The translations under genes and the position numbers were made by a program. A stretch of DNA of 8,190 nt, from contig CALKIP010000201.1 in assembly GCA_937995995.1 (NCBI GenBank), positions 1 through 8,190 of the forward strand, given 5' to 3'. Within the stretch, counting starts at the first letter, position 1. Every line of letters begins with the position of its first letter. Below the pieces are notes generated by a model that ran no database searches, was not told where the DNA came from, and saw only the letters and a list, made by a program, of their open reading frames with translations. Of this stretch, positions 1-6,797 are shown in pieces. Source of the DNA: an uncultured bacterium (lineage in GTDB: Bacteria > Gemmatimonadota > Gemmatimonadetes > Longimicrobiales > RSA9).

Positions 1-88
1 CATTCCGGTCGTGGCTCTGGCCGACACGGACAGCGATCCCGACGTGCTCGATTTCATCATCCCGATGGCGCTCCGGCATCGAGGTTGA
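1..88 (+). pseudogene. rpsB: Fragment of 30S ribosomal protein S2, cut at both ends
   Basis: Reading from base 2, the first 21 codons give IPVVALADTDSDPD followed by VLDFIIP. This is the highly conserved stretch of bacterial S2 that in E. coli reads IPVFAIVDTNSDPD and ends in a VIP-GNDDAIR block. Here the match stops after the proline codon at 62-64. The expected Gly-Asn-Asp-Asp-Ala-Ile-Arg helix is replaced by MALRHRG and a TGA stop at 86-88, and those last codons are simply the opposite strand of the M28 peptidase gene. About 40 C-terminal residues of S2 are missing. The 5' part lies outside the window. S2 is essential and single-copy in bacteria, so this is either a displaced fragment or an assembly join, not a working gene end. 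Identification rests on about 20 residues but the motif is very characteristic. Confidence 0.75.
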
Positions 89-1196
89 TCACGGCGATGG
101 TGCGCTCGAGTGGGATCAGCGGCTCGGCGGCGTAGTACGACGAGCCGAGCAGCCCCTTCTCCTCGCCCGTAAAGAAGAGGAACACGACCGAAAGGGCGGG
201 CGGCTCCCGGACCAGTGCTTCGGCGATCGTGAGGAGCATGGCGGTGCCGGCCGCGTTGTCCGAGAAGCCGTTGTAGATCGAGTCGCCACGCGCGTCGGGG
301 AGGCCGATGCCGAGGTGGTCGTAATGTGCCGTGTAGACGACGACCTCGTCGCGGAGCGCGGGATCGCTGCCAGGCAGGATCGCGGCGACGTTCGCCGATG
401 CCAACTCGCGCGTGGTGGTCCGGATCGACGCCTCGACGTGGCGCTCGAGGGGCAGGGCAGAGAAGGTCCGGCTGCCGTCGAGCGCATCCGGCGCGAGTGC
501 GGCGTCGGCCAGGAGCGCGGCGCTCAGTCGCGGCCCGGCGATCAGCGTGGGGAGCTGCGGCTGCCAGACCGGGTCATCCACATCGGCGTCCACGTAGAGC
601 CGCGTGTCGCCGCGGCTACGGACGAAGACGTTGAAACGCTCCGGTTCCGGAATCAGCGAGACGACCCCTTCCGCGCCCCGGCGGATCCAATCCGGAATCA
701 GCGTTCCGGCCTCCGAGCCCAGTGTCCCGAGCACGACGATCACGCGGCCATCGAGTCTTTCGTGGCCGGCGAGCGCATCGTGGGCGAGGGCGGCCGTACC
801 GGCGAAGAGCGCCTCGCCCTCGAAGTCCCGGAAGGCGTCTCGCCCGCCCGTGTTCACCACGAAGTCCTCGCCGCTGCGGAAGGCGACGCGCTCGCCGCCG
901 CGCTCGACGACGACACTCGTGCCGGCGTGGTCGATCGTGGCCTCGCGCAACGGAACCGGCTGGAGGTAGCCGCCGTCCGTGGCCGCGCCAGAGAGCCCGA
1001 GACGGGTGAGTTGGCTGCGCAGATACAGCGCTGCCAACCGCTCACCACGCGTCCCCGTCCCGCGCCCCTCTAGCAGATCATCGGCGAGGAACTTCGTATG
1101 CCCGCGCAATGCGAGCGTGTCGATCTCTTGTGCCTCGATCCGCGTTGCGGCGAGTAGCGAGATTGGAAGGATCAGGGCAAGTGCGAAACGACGCAT
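57..1196 (-). CDS. Exported M28 family zinc aminopeptidase, C-terminally truncated
   Basis: This is a metallopeptidase of family M28 (aminopeptidase Y / glutamate carboxypeptidase type), expected to release N-terminal amino acids outside the cytoplasm using two zinc ions. The chosen ATG at 1194-1196 places a signal peptide at once (MRRFALALILPISLLAA, likely cleaved near residue 23). A GTG at 1235 would add 13 residues before it and is less likely. Residues about 113-225 look like a protease-associated (PA) insertion. Zinc and catalytic residues visible are His291 (TAHYDHLG), Asp313 (GFSDNAAGTA), Glu345-Glu346 (FTGEEKGLLGS) and Asp373 (INLDAGAP). The frame ends six residues later at a TGA. Family members continue for well over 100 residues and supply a final zinc-ligand His, which is absent here. 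The break coincides with the S2 fragment on the other strand, so the truncation reflects the junction and not a natural C terminus. It lies downstream of, and on the same strand as, the transglycosylase, 253 bases away. Confidence 0.93.
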   Translation of the reverse strand: MRRFALALILPISLLAATRIEAQEIDTLALRGHTKFLADDLLEGRGTGTRGERLAALYLRSQLTRLGLSGAATDGGYLQPVPLREATIDHAGTSVVVERGGERVAFRSGEDFVVNTGGRDAFRDFEGEALFAGTAALAHDALAGHERLDGRVIVVLGTLGSEAGTLIPDWIRRGAEGVVSLIPEPERFNVFVRSRGDTRLYVDADVDDPVWQPQLPTLIAGPRLSAALLADAALAPDALDGSRTFSALPLERHVEASIRTTTRELASANVAAILPGSDPALRDEVVVYTAHYDHLGIGLPDARGDSIYNGFSDNAAGTAMLLTIAEALVREPPALSVVFLFFTGEEKGLLGSSYYAAEPLIPLERTIAVINLDAGAPSG

Positions 1197-1405
1197 GAAT
1201 TTCAGTGTTCCCAGGATTTCAGGCGTGTGGATCACCCTGCGCTACCCCGGCCAGCGGCGGAAGGTGCCGGCTTTGCAGGACGATGTCGGTGGCAAGGGCT
1301 TGGGGCTTGGTGGGGTGGGAAGGATCTGGTCTGGTCCTCGCCCCTAGTCCCAACCTTGACCCAAAGGGGGCACGAGGACGTGGCGTCCACGGCTCACCCG
1401 CTCCC

Positions 1406-1432
1406 CGCGCTCGCGCCCGCGCACGCGCTCGC
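1406..1432. repeat. Short direct repeat in a GC tract between two genes
   Basis: The 9-base word CGCGCTCGC occurs at 1406-1414 and again at 1424-1432, an 18-base period, inside an almost pure G/C stretch with alternating purine-pyrimidine character. It sits just beyond the stop of the transglycosylase in the 253-base gap before the M28 gene. A small stem (GCGCC, loop GACA, GGCGC; 1436-1449) abuts it. No run of T follows, so it does not resemble a standard terminator. The rest of the gap 1197-1449 shows nothing else I can name. It may be only compositional. Confidence 0.4.
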
Positions 1433-1449
1433 CCAGCGCCGACAGGCGC

Positions 1450-2598
1450 CTACCCCGATAGCACCTTGTCGGCGTAGCCGTTGTCGGGGTCGCCGCCGCG
1501 TTCGAGGACGCGGTCGACGGTGCCCGGACCACGGTTGTAGGCCAGGAGCGCAAGCCGCAGGTTGCCATCGTACATGTCGATCAGGTCACGCAGATAGCCG
1601 AAGCCGAGATCCAGGTTGAGCTCACGGTTGAAGAGGTCCTCGGCGGTGGTGCCGGGCCGGAGCCAGGCGCCTGTGCGGGGCATGACCTGGGTGAGGCCAC
1701 GGGCGCCGACGTGGCTCACTGCACGCTCGTCGAAGGTGCTCTCCGTGTTGACCAGGCCGAAGGCGACGTCGGGGTCGATGTCGTTGGCGACGGCGGCGTC
1801 GTAGATGTCTTCGGCAAGGTCCCGGGAGATGCCGTAGCGGACCATGGCGCCCTCGATCGTGTCGGCGCGGATCTGCTCGGCCTCGCTCTCGGCCCACTCC
1901 TCGCCGAGTTCTTCCTCGATCGTGCCCCGACCGGCGATGTCGGCCCGGGTCATCTGTTCGGCCTCCTCCGGCGTGGTCGGCGCCCGTGCCGGTGCCCGCG
2001 CCGCCTGGGCGACCGGCGCGGCGGCGCCGGCCATGGCGAGGCCGATGATCGGGTCTCGGTAACGGCGCACGAACCCGCGGACACGGCCGGCGAAGCCTTC
2101 CTCATCCTCCCCGCCCTCCCTGATCCGCTCCAGCCGGTCACGCCATTCCTCGCGATCCGTCCAGCGGCGTCGCCGTTCTTCCGGTGGCGGCGCATCATAG
2201 GCGCGAGGCCAGGGACCCTGGCGACTGTGATACGCGTCGTCGTACGGATCGGACACCGGCCGCATGCGCTGCCGGCGTACACGACGAGGGTAGTCCCCGC
2301 GGTAGCCCGGATGGCCGCCGTCGTACATGAGCCACGCGCCACCGTCGTGGAACCGCGGGCGCGGGCCGTGCGCGGGGCCATAGGCGGGGCCATACGCCGG
2401 CTCATGGCGGCCGAGATCGAGGCGACGGGGGTGTCGGGCGTACGGCGCGCCGTACCACGAGCCGTACCCCGCGTCGTACTCTCCACCGTCTCGCAGCCGG
2501 GGGTATGCGCGCTGGCGTGCAGCGTACCGGTGGCGGGCGTAGCGGTCGTCTTCTGGACCCGGGCGCCAAAGTCGGGGAGCGGCGTATCTGCCGTCCAT
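1450..2598 (-). CDS. Lytic transglycosylase (SLT family) with Arg/Tyr-rich N-terminal half
   Basis: The C-terminal third (about residues 250-375 of 382) is a soluble lytic transglycosylase / goose-lysozyme-like domain that cleaves the MurNAc-GlcNAc bond of peptidoglycan. Its three signature motifs are present: catalytic Glu286 in NTESTFDERAVS, GARGLTQVMPRTG, and AYNRGPG at 353-359. The start is set at the ATG 2596-2598 because GGAGG lies seven bases before it; the frame is open 44 codons further upstream but without support. There is no N-terminal signal peptide. Instead residues 1-180 are hydrophilic and rich in Arg, Tyr, Gly and Pro, including a PAYG-type repeat at 68-79, followed by a charged helix. 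A weakly hydrophobic stretch at 184-200 (IIGLAMAGAAAPVAQAA) comes after an RRYR and could be a membrane anchor or late export signal. An acidic linker at 210-245 leads to the catalytic domain. The catalytic assignment is secure; topology and the N-terminal role are unknown. Confidence 0.92.
   Translation of the reverse strand: MDGRYAAPRLWRPGPEDDRYARHRYAARQRAYPRLRDGGEYDAGYGSWYGAPYARHPRRLDLGRHEPAYGPAYGPAHGPRPRFHDGGAWLMYDGGHPGYRGDYPRRVRRQRMRPVSDPYDDAYHSRQGPWPRAYDAPPPEERRRRWTDREEWRDRLERIREGGEDEEGFAGRVRGFVRRYRDPIIGLAMAGAAAPVAQAARAPARAPTTPEEAEQMTRADIAGRGTIEEELGEEWAESEAEQIRADTIEGAMVRYGISRDLAEDIYDAAVANDIDPDVAFGLVNTESTFDERAVSHVGARGLTQVMPRTGAWLRPGTTAEDLFNRELNLDLGFGYLRDLIDMYDGNLRLALLAYNRGPGTVDRVLERGGDPDNGYADKVLSG
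2370..2405 (-). repeat. Twelve-base in-frame repeat encoding PAYG
   Basis: Within the transglycosylase gene a 12-base unit of the type GGGCCATAGGCG (+ strand) recurs about three times with small changes, encoding PAYG-PAYG-PAHG in the protein (residues 68-79). It is an internal coding repeat of the low-complexity N-terminal region. Such units can change copy number by slippage, so length variation among relatives is plausible. Confidence 0.6.
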
Positions 2599-2605
2599 AC
2601 TGGTA

Positions 2606-2610
2606 CCTCC
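2606..2610 (-). promoter_or_regulatory. Ribosome binding site fixing the transglycosylase start
   Basis: On the - strand GGAGG (2610 to 2606) is followed by a seven-base spacer and the ATG at 2598. This is the best Shine-Dalgarno match near any candidate start of this gene and is the reason for choosing the 382-residue protein over the 426-residue frame. The remainder of the gap up to the lipoprotein stop at 2781 shows no clear promoter or terminator. Confidence 0.75.
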
Positions 2611-2780
2611 GGAGCGAAACGGGTGCGGGATTCCTCGTCGGCCGTCCCGATCCGGGTGCAGCATCCGTGCCCCGCCCCGGCTCCGGACCGCCGTATCTCG
2701 CGCGCCACCCCACGCCAGGCGCGATGGCACGGCGATCGTGGTACCGTAGGGCGCGGCAGGCGTGGTGTCGTGCGGCGCGG

Positions 2781-3692
2781 CTACTCGAGCCGGCAGTCGA
2801 TCCAGCCGATCGTCCCGGGCACCGGCTCCGGTCCGGCCTCACTGGTCAGGACGATGGCGCCGTCCTCCGTGACCGCGACCGCCTCGCCCTGTGGCTCGGC
2901 GAGCGTCTGGACATCGATGCCCGTGCCGGCGAGCCGGGGACGGAGGCGACCGCGCCTGCCGACCTGGTAGATCTGCACCGCCGTGTACGTCCGCACGACG
3001 ACCCAGCGACCATCCGGAGAAGCGGCCGCGCCGGTCACTTGGTAGGGCAGCGGCACCGGCTTGCGAGTCAGGCGGCCGACCAGCACCACCTCGACCGTCT
3101 GCTCCGGCCGCGCCTCGCCGGGGTACCGGTAGACCGTGACCGGAGTGTTTCGCCCCTTGGTGACGAGATGGATGCCGCCATCCAGGAGGACATAGATCGC
3201 CTCGGTGTCGGGATGGCCCTCGGGGTAGCGGATCGGGAGGCGTTCCGCCGGCGCGGTGGCCGAATCCTCCGGCCGCGGCTCTGGCACACGGTAAATCGCC
3301 ACATCGTCGCGCCCTCCCTGGTTGTCCCCCGTGTCGGCGATGTAGAGGCAGTCTCCCGAGGGACAGGGGCCGAGGGCGAGCGCTTCCCAGTCCCGGTTGC
3401 GTGCATCCGTGACACGGACGCGGCCGAGGAGGGCGCCTGCGGAATCGATCGCGAAGAGCAGCGCATCGCCGCCGGAATCGTCGTGGGTCCAGAACACGCC
3501 CGGCAGGCGACGACTGGCCGCGAGCCCGCTCGACTCACGGATCTCGTCGGGCAGTGTGCCGGTCCTGCGCGGCGGGTCGCAGAGTGCGGCGGCGTCCCCA
3601 CTTGGTGAGCAGCCGAGCACGCACAAGCCCGAGACGACGCACGCCGCCCGCCGAAGCGCCAAGACCGTGCGACCCCATCCGCTTACGAGCAC
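2781..3692 (-). CDS. Lipoprotein with beta-propeller-like repeats, function unknown
   Basis: A predicted lipoprotein of 303 residues. The N terminus has a basic, hydrophobic leader ending in the lipobox VLGC, giving lipidated Cys28, then a Ser/Gly/Asp linker. The rest consists of repeated beta-strand blocks with aromatic and acidic signatures: ESSGLAASR...PGVFWTHDDSGG (about 53-74), RNRDWEALALGP (98-109), LYIADTGDN (116-124), EAIYV...GIHLVTKG, AAASPDGRWVVVRTY and GEAVAVTEDGAIVLTSEAG. This pattern resembles widely distributed uncharacterised secreted propeller proteins carrying the 'W-HDSG / DWE / IGDTGDN' motifs. No catalytic residues can be assigned. The start used is GTG at 3692, which overlaps the end of the histidine kinase gene by 10 bases; a TTG ten codons later (3660-3662) would still leave an intact lipoprotein signal. 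The overlap suggests co-transcription and translational coupling with the kinase, so it may be an envelope partner of that sensor, but that is inference. Confidence 0.85.
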   Translation of the reverse strand: MLVSGWGRTVLALRRAACVVSGLCVLGCSPSGDAAALCDPPRRTGTLPDEIRESSGLAASRRLPGVFWTHDDSGGDALLFAIDSAGALLGRVRVTDARNRDWEALALGPCPSGDCLYIADTGDNQGGRDDVAIYRVPEPRPEDSATAPAERLPIRYPEGHPDTEAIYVLLDGGIHLVTKGRNTPVTVYRYPGEARPEQTVEVVLVGRLTRKPVPLPYQVTGAAASPDGRWVVVRTYTAVQIYQVGRRGRLRPRLAGTGIDVQTLAEPQGEAVAVTEDGAIVLTSEAGPEPVPGTIGWIDCRLE

Positions 3693-5671
3693 TCTTCGCC
3701 GTCCACGGGGCGGAGCCAGAGGGTGAAGGTGGAGCCACGGCCGGGCTCGCTGTCGACGGTGATGTCGCCCTTCATGATCCGTGCGACCTTGCGACTGATG
3801 GCGAGCCCGAGGCCGGTCCCGGCCTTCTCGCCCGTCGAGCCGAGACGCGAAAACTCCTTGAAGATCTGCTCATGATCCTCCACAGGGATCCCCGGCCCGG
3901 TGTCGGTGACGTCGACCACGACCCAGTGGCCGGTCCTCTGGCCGATCTTCGCGGAACGCTCGGCCGCGACCACGCCAATGCGGCCATCTTCGGTGTATTT
4001 GACGGCGTTCGAGAGGAGGTTGCCCAGGATCTGCCGTACTCGGTCGGAGTCGGCACACACCTCGGGCAGGTCGGGCGGTATGGAAACTTCGAGTTCCAGG
4101 CCCGCCGTCTCGGCCTGCGCGTGATACTCTGCTACGACCTCGTGTATTCCCTCGGCCAGGGAGGGCGGACGCAATTCGATGCGCAGCTCGCCGGCCTCGG
4201 CACGCGATAGGTCGACGATATCGCTGATCAACCTCAGTGCAGCGTGCGCCGCCTGGCCGATCCGGTGAACGCTCTTCTTCTGATCGGCCGAAAGTTCGCC
4301 CTGGACCCCGCTCTCCAGAAGACCCGCGTAGCCGATGATCGCGCCCAACGGGTTCTTGAGGTCGTGGCTGAAGCCGCGGATGAATCCGGCACGTCCCTTC
4401 ATTGCCTGCTCGGTGAGCTCGCGTCGGCGTTCTGCCACGGCCGCGTATGCGGCTTCAAGCGCCCCCCGCCTCTCGGCCTCCTTCAGCGCCATCACACGGA
4501 TGATCGCGAGCGACGCGAACTGACCGACGATCTTGATGCGCGCGATGTCGCGTGGGGTGAAGCGTGGCCGGCCCGCACCTTGAACGAGCACGACAGCGCC
4601 GAGCCCCTGGCCGTCCGCGACGAGTGGAACGGCGAGCGCGCTACAGCCCCGGCATGCGGGGGCCAGTCGCTCTGCGATCGGTGATCCGAGCCGTTCGATG
4701 GCATCGACGTGGACATGACCATCCCGGTCGTGGAGCCGCTGCGTGAGCGAGCCCTGGTACGGCGCCGTCTCGCCGAGGTACGCCTCGGCGGCGCCCACGG
4801 CCGCGCCGACCACGACCTGGTCGCGGCCAGGCAGGACCCGCTCGACGAAGGCAATCGTGGATTCGGTGAGCTCACATAATCCTACGACGAGCCTCTCGGC
4901 AAGGTCGTCCGGGTCCGACGCCGCCGCGAGTTCCTGTGCGAGTCGTCGGAACTCCTGCTCCTGCCGGGCACGCCAAACGTGGTACGCTGCCAGCCGGTGG
5001 GCATTCCGGCTGGCCCAGCCAATCAGGAACGCGGTGGCCAGAGCGAGCAGCACGAGCGCGGCGGTCAACCCTGTTTCCAGCCGATCCGAGGCCGCCAGGT
5101 CAGCCCAGTGCGCCTCCTCGAGACGCACCAGGTCGTCCAGGAACTCCATGGCCAGCATGTTCAGTTGAAAATGGGCGAACGGATCGACCACCACTCTGCG
5201 GCCGGCGTCCGAGGGGTCCGACTGCTTCAGGAAGCCGGACTCTTCGAGCCGGGCGTGCCAGGCCATGGATTCGCGGACAAGCTCTTCGACCCTGTCCGGC
5301 CATTCACCGCCGAGCTGCGCGGCCAGGCGCTCGAGCTCGTCGAGGCGCCGTCGCTCCACGGCAGCGGCCTCGCCGTAGCGTACCATGAACGCCTGGTCGC
5401 CCGTGAGCAGGAAGCCGCGTAGCGCAGCGATCTCCCGTGCCAATGTCGTCTGGAGCGCCTGTGCCGATGCCCGGGCCGGGAGGATGGTGCCCGTGATCCC
5501 CCTGCGCCCCTCGACCCGCCGGTCCTCCACGATCCGTTGGAGGACGATCACCGCAAGAAGAATCGTGGCCGTCACCAGAAGGAGCGTCCAGATGTGGTGC
5601 GACGGCGCCTCTCCGGCCTCGGTGGGGCTCCGACCAGCACCGGTCCGGGGCATCGGAGACGGGGTGGGCAT
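3683..5671 (-). CDS. Membrane sensor histidine kinase with CHASE3-like and GAF domains
   Basis: A sensor kinase of 662 residues with the chosen start. Order: TM1 about 26-47; a periplasmic, helix-rich CHASE3-like sensor about 60-197 (ALRGFLLTGDQAFMVRYGEA is typical); TM2 about 201-220; a GAF domain about 242-395; a signalling helix; HisKA with phospho-acceptor His436 in FSHDLKNPLG; and HATPase_c with N box ILGNLLSNAVKYTEDG, G1 DTGPGIP, F box IFKEFSRLG and G2 GTGLGLAISR. All catalytic boxes are intact. No receiver domain is attached and no response regulator gene is present, so it is an orphan kinase here. The GAF domain carries an unusual Cys-x-x-Cys pair (PACRGCSALAVPL). The start is uncertain: the frame stays open to 5830 (GTG), with ATGs at 5782, 5752, 5671 and 5653, none with a good ribosome site. 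I prefer 5671 because codon bias weakens upstream of it and TM1 follows closely. Its 3' end overlaps the lipoprotein start. Confidence 0.93.
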   Translation of the reverse strand: MPTPSPMPRTGAGRSPTEAGEAPSHHIWTLLLVTATILLAVIVLQRIVEDRRVEGRRGITGTILPARASAQALQTTLAREIAALRGFLLTGDQAFMVRYGEAAAVERRRLDELERLAAQLGGEWPDRVEELVRESMAWHARLEESGFLKQSDPSDAGRRVVVDPFAHFQLNMLAMEFLDDLVRLEEAHWADLAASDRLETGLTAALVLLALATAFLIGWASRNAHRLAAYHVWRARQEQEFRRLAQELAAASDPDDLAERLVVGLCELTESTIAFVERVLPGRDQVVVGAAVGAAEAYLGETAPYQGSLTQRLHDRDGHVHVDAIERLGSPIAERLAPACRGCSALAVPLVADGQGLGAVVLVQGAGRPRFTPRDIARIKIVGQFASLAIIRVMALKEAERRGALEAAYAAVAERRRELTEQAMKGRAGFIRGFSHDLKNPLGAIIGYAGLLESGVQGELSADQKKSVHRIGQAAHAALRLISDIVDLSRAEAGELRIELRPPSLAEGIHEVVAEYHAQAETAGLELEVSIPPDLPEVCADSDRVRQILGNLLSNAVKYTEDGRIGVVAAERSAKIGQRTGHWVVVDVTDTGPGIPVEDHEQIFKEFSRLGSTGEKAGTGLGLAISRKVARIMKGDITVDSEPGRGSTFTLWLRPVDGEECS

Positions 5672-5698
5672 GCGGTCTGGCTGCGGGTATCGTGGAAT

Positions 5699-5741
5699 CG
5701 CGGTGCCGGATGCACCACGGGCAAGCGCCGTGGGGTGCACC
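5699..5741 (-). promoter_or_regulatory. Two mutually exclusive hairpins ahead of the kinase start
   Basis: On the - strand one hairpin (5741-5709) pairs GGTGCA with TGCATC and CCACGG with CCGTGG around a CGCTTGC loop, with a two-base CC bulge (12 pairs including one G-U). A second hairpin (5719-5699) pairs CGTGGTGC with GCACCGCG around ATCCG (8 pairs, one wobble). They share 5709-5719, so only one can form. A perfect Shine-Dalgarno-like AGGAGGTG (5745-5738) overlaps the outer stem of the first hairpin but has no start codon at a usable distance. The element lies 28-70 bases upstream of the preferred kinase ATG and is leader RNA only if that start is right. If translation begins at 5752 or above, it is coding. 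No ligand class is recognised. Confidence 0.35.
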
Positions 5742-5828
5742 TCCTGTGCCATGCACTGAAGCAGCGAACCAAGGCAAGGCATGGCAGAAGCGGACCGGAG
5801 CCAACGGAGACGAGCTCCGAAGGGAGGC

Positions 5829-5844
5829 ACCGGTCACAGCCGGT
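5829..5844. repeat. Inverted repeat downstream of the GGDEF gene
   Basis: ACCGG, a six-base spacer TCACAG, then CCGGT forms a five-pair stem between the GGDEF stop (5879) and the kinase gene. There is no T run after it on the - strand, so it is not a convincing terminator. An operator or chance palindrome is equally possible. Apart from this and the hairpins at 5699-5741, the 207-base gap 5672-5878 shows nothing else clear. Confidence 0.35.
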
Positions 5845-5878
5845 AGCGGGGGTGGGACAACCCGTTAGGTGTGTCTCG

Positions 5879-6784
5879 CTACGAACCGGTGAGCGAGTGG
5901 ACGCCGTCGAAGATGCAGATCCGGTCACGGCCGCCGGCCTTGGCCTCGTAGAGCGCCCGATCGGCGGCGGCAATCAATGCGTAGGGTGACTCCATGCCTG
6001 CATCGTATACGGCAATGCCCGCACTCACGGTGACCCTGCCCTCGCCCAGTTGCAGGGCACGCAACCCATCCAGTACGCGGTTGGCGAAGGATAGTGCACC
6101 TTCGACGTCGCACGATGAGAGGATCGTGATGAACTCCTCGCCGCCGAAGCGCGCCGAGAGACTCATCCGCCGCGTCGTCTCGTCGAGCAGCGCCGCGAAG
6201 GCGCGAAGCACCTCGTCGCCTTCGGTGTGACCGTGTGTGTCGTTGAAGGTCTTGAAGCGATCCAGGTCGAAGAGCACGACGGCGACGGAGCGACCACGAC
6301 GCGCCGCGGCGAACTCGCGCTCGAGGAAGGCGCGGGCGTAGCGACGGTTCGGGATCCCGGTCAGCTCGTCGGTCAGCGAGAGTTCCTCGGCCCGGGCTCG
6401 CTGGCGGTGCAGCTTCTCCGTGACCGCGCCGATGCCGAACGCGATCAGGACATCGGCGACGACGACGCCGCCAAGCAGCTCCCAGTGCTGAATCTCGCGG
6501 CCGAGGAGCAGGAGCGAGAGCTGGAGGGCGACGAGGACCAGCATGCCGACGGCCACGGCGATCGCCGAGCCACGCCAGCCGCGGTAGTAGGAGAGGAGCA
6601 GTGCCGGAACGAGTGCCAGAAGCCAGAGCAGCGTCTCGTAGTCGGCCGCCTCGAGCGAGAATAGACTGACCAGGACCGGAACGGCGAGCGCTGCCACGGA
6701 CAGCCCGAGCGCCCGGAGCGGAATCGGTCGGTGCCGCAGGTCGTCAGGGTCACCGAATTCGTCGGCATCCCGCGAAATGGACAC
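5879..6784 (-). CDS. Membrane-bound diguanylate cyclase (GGDEF domain)
   Basis: This enzyme is predicted to make cyclic di-GMP from two GTP at the inner membrane. The GTG start at 6782-6784 is chosen because GAGGAG lies six bases upstream; a TTG at 6874 in the same frame has no such site. The 301-residue protein has a short charged N terminus, four hydrophobic helices (about 22-44, 51-67, 71-95, 103-122) with almost no periplasmic loops, a short linker helix, and a full GGDEF domain from about 135. Motifs present are LTDELTGIPNRR, FDLDRFKTFNDTHGHTEGDEVL (metal Asp173) and the active-site GGEEF at 214-218, so catalysis should be intact. The product-inhibition site RxxD, expected five residues before GGEEF, reads RRMS (205-208), so the Asp is missing and feedback inhibition is probably absent or altered. 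It lies upstream of the histidine kinase on the same strand, 207 bases away by the preferred start. Confidence 0.95.
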   Translation of the reverse strand: MSISRDADEFGDPDDLRHRPIPLRALGLSVAALAVPVLVSLFSLEAADYETLLWLLALVPALLLSYYRGWRGSAIAVAVGMLVLVALQLSLLLLGREIQHWELLGGVVVADVLIAFGIGAVTEKLHRQRARAEELSLTDELTGIPNRRYARAFLEREFAAARRGRSVAVVLFDLDRFKTFNDTHGHTEGDEVLRAFAALLDETTRRMSLSARFGGEEFITILSSCDVEGALSFANRVLDGLRALQLGEGRVTVSAGIAVYDAGMESPYALIAAADRALYEAKAGGRDRICIFDGVHSLTGS

Positions 6785-6790
6785 GGGCCT

Positions 6791-6796
6791 CTCCTC
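6791..6796 (-). promoter_or_regulatory. Ribosome binding site fixing the GGDEF gene start
   Basis: GAGGAG on the - strand (6796 to 6791), then AGGCCC, then GTG at 6784. The spacing of six bases is ideal and decides the start against the more distant TTG at 6874. Confidence 0.75.
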
Positions 6797-6797
6797 A

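Noticed and set aside
1436..1449. Stem GCGCC-GACA-GGCGC as a terminator of the transglycosylase gene
   Set aside because: Only five pairs, ends at the stop codon itself, and no T run follows.
2599..2730. Extension of the transglycosylase to a start at 2730
   Set aside because: The ATG at 2598 has a well-placed GGAGG; the upstream start has no comparable support.
1711..2970. Long + strand open frame (419 codons) opposite the transglycosylase
   Set aside because: It resembles no protein family, lies antisense to a well-supported gene, and long antisense frames are expected at this GC content. The same applies to 315-1073 and 2505-3608.
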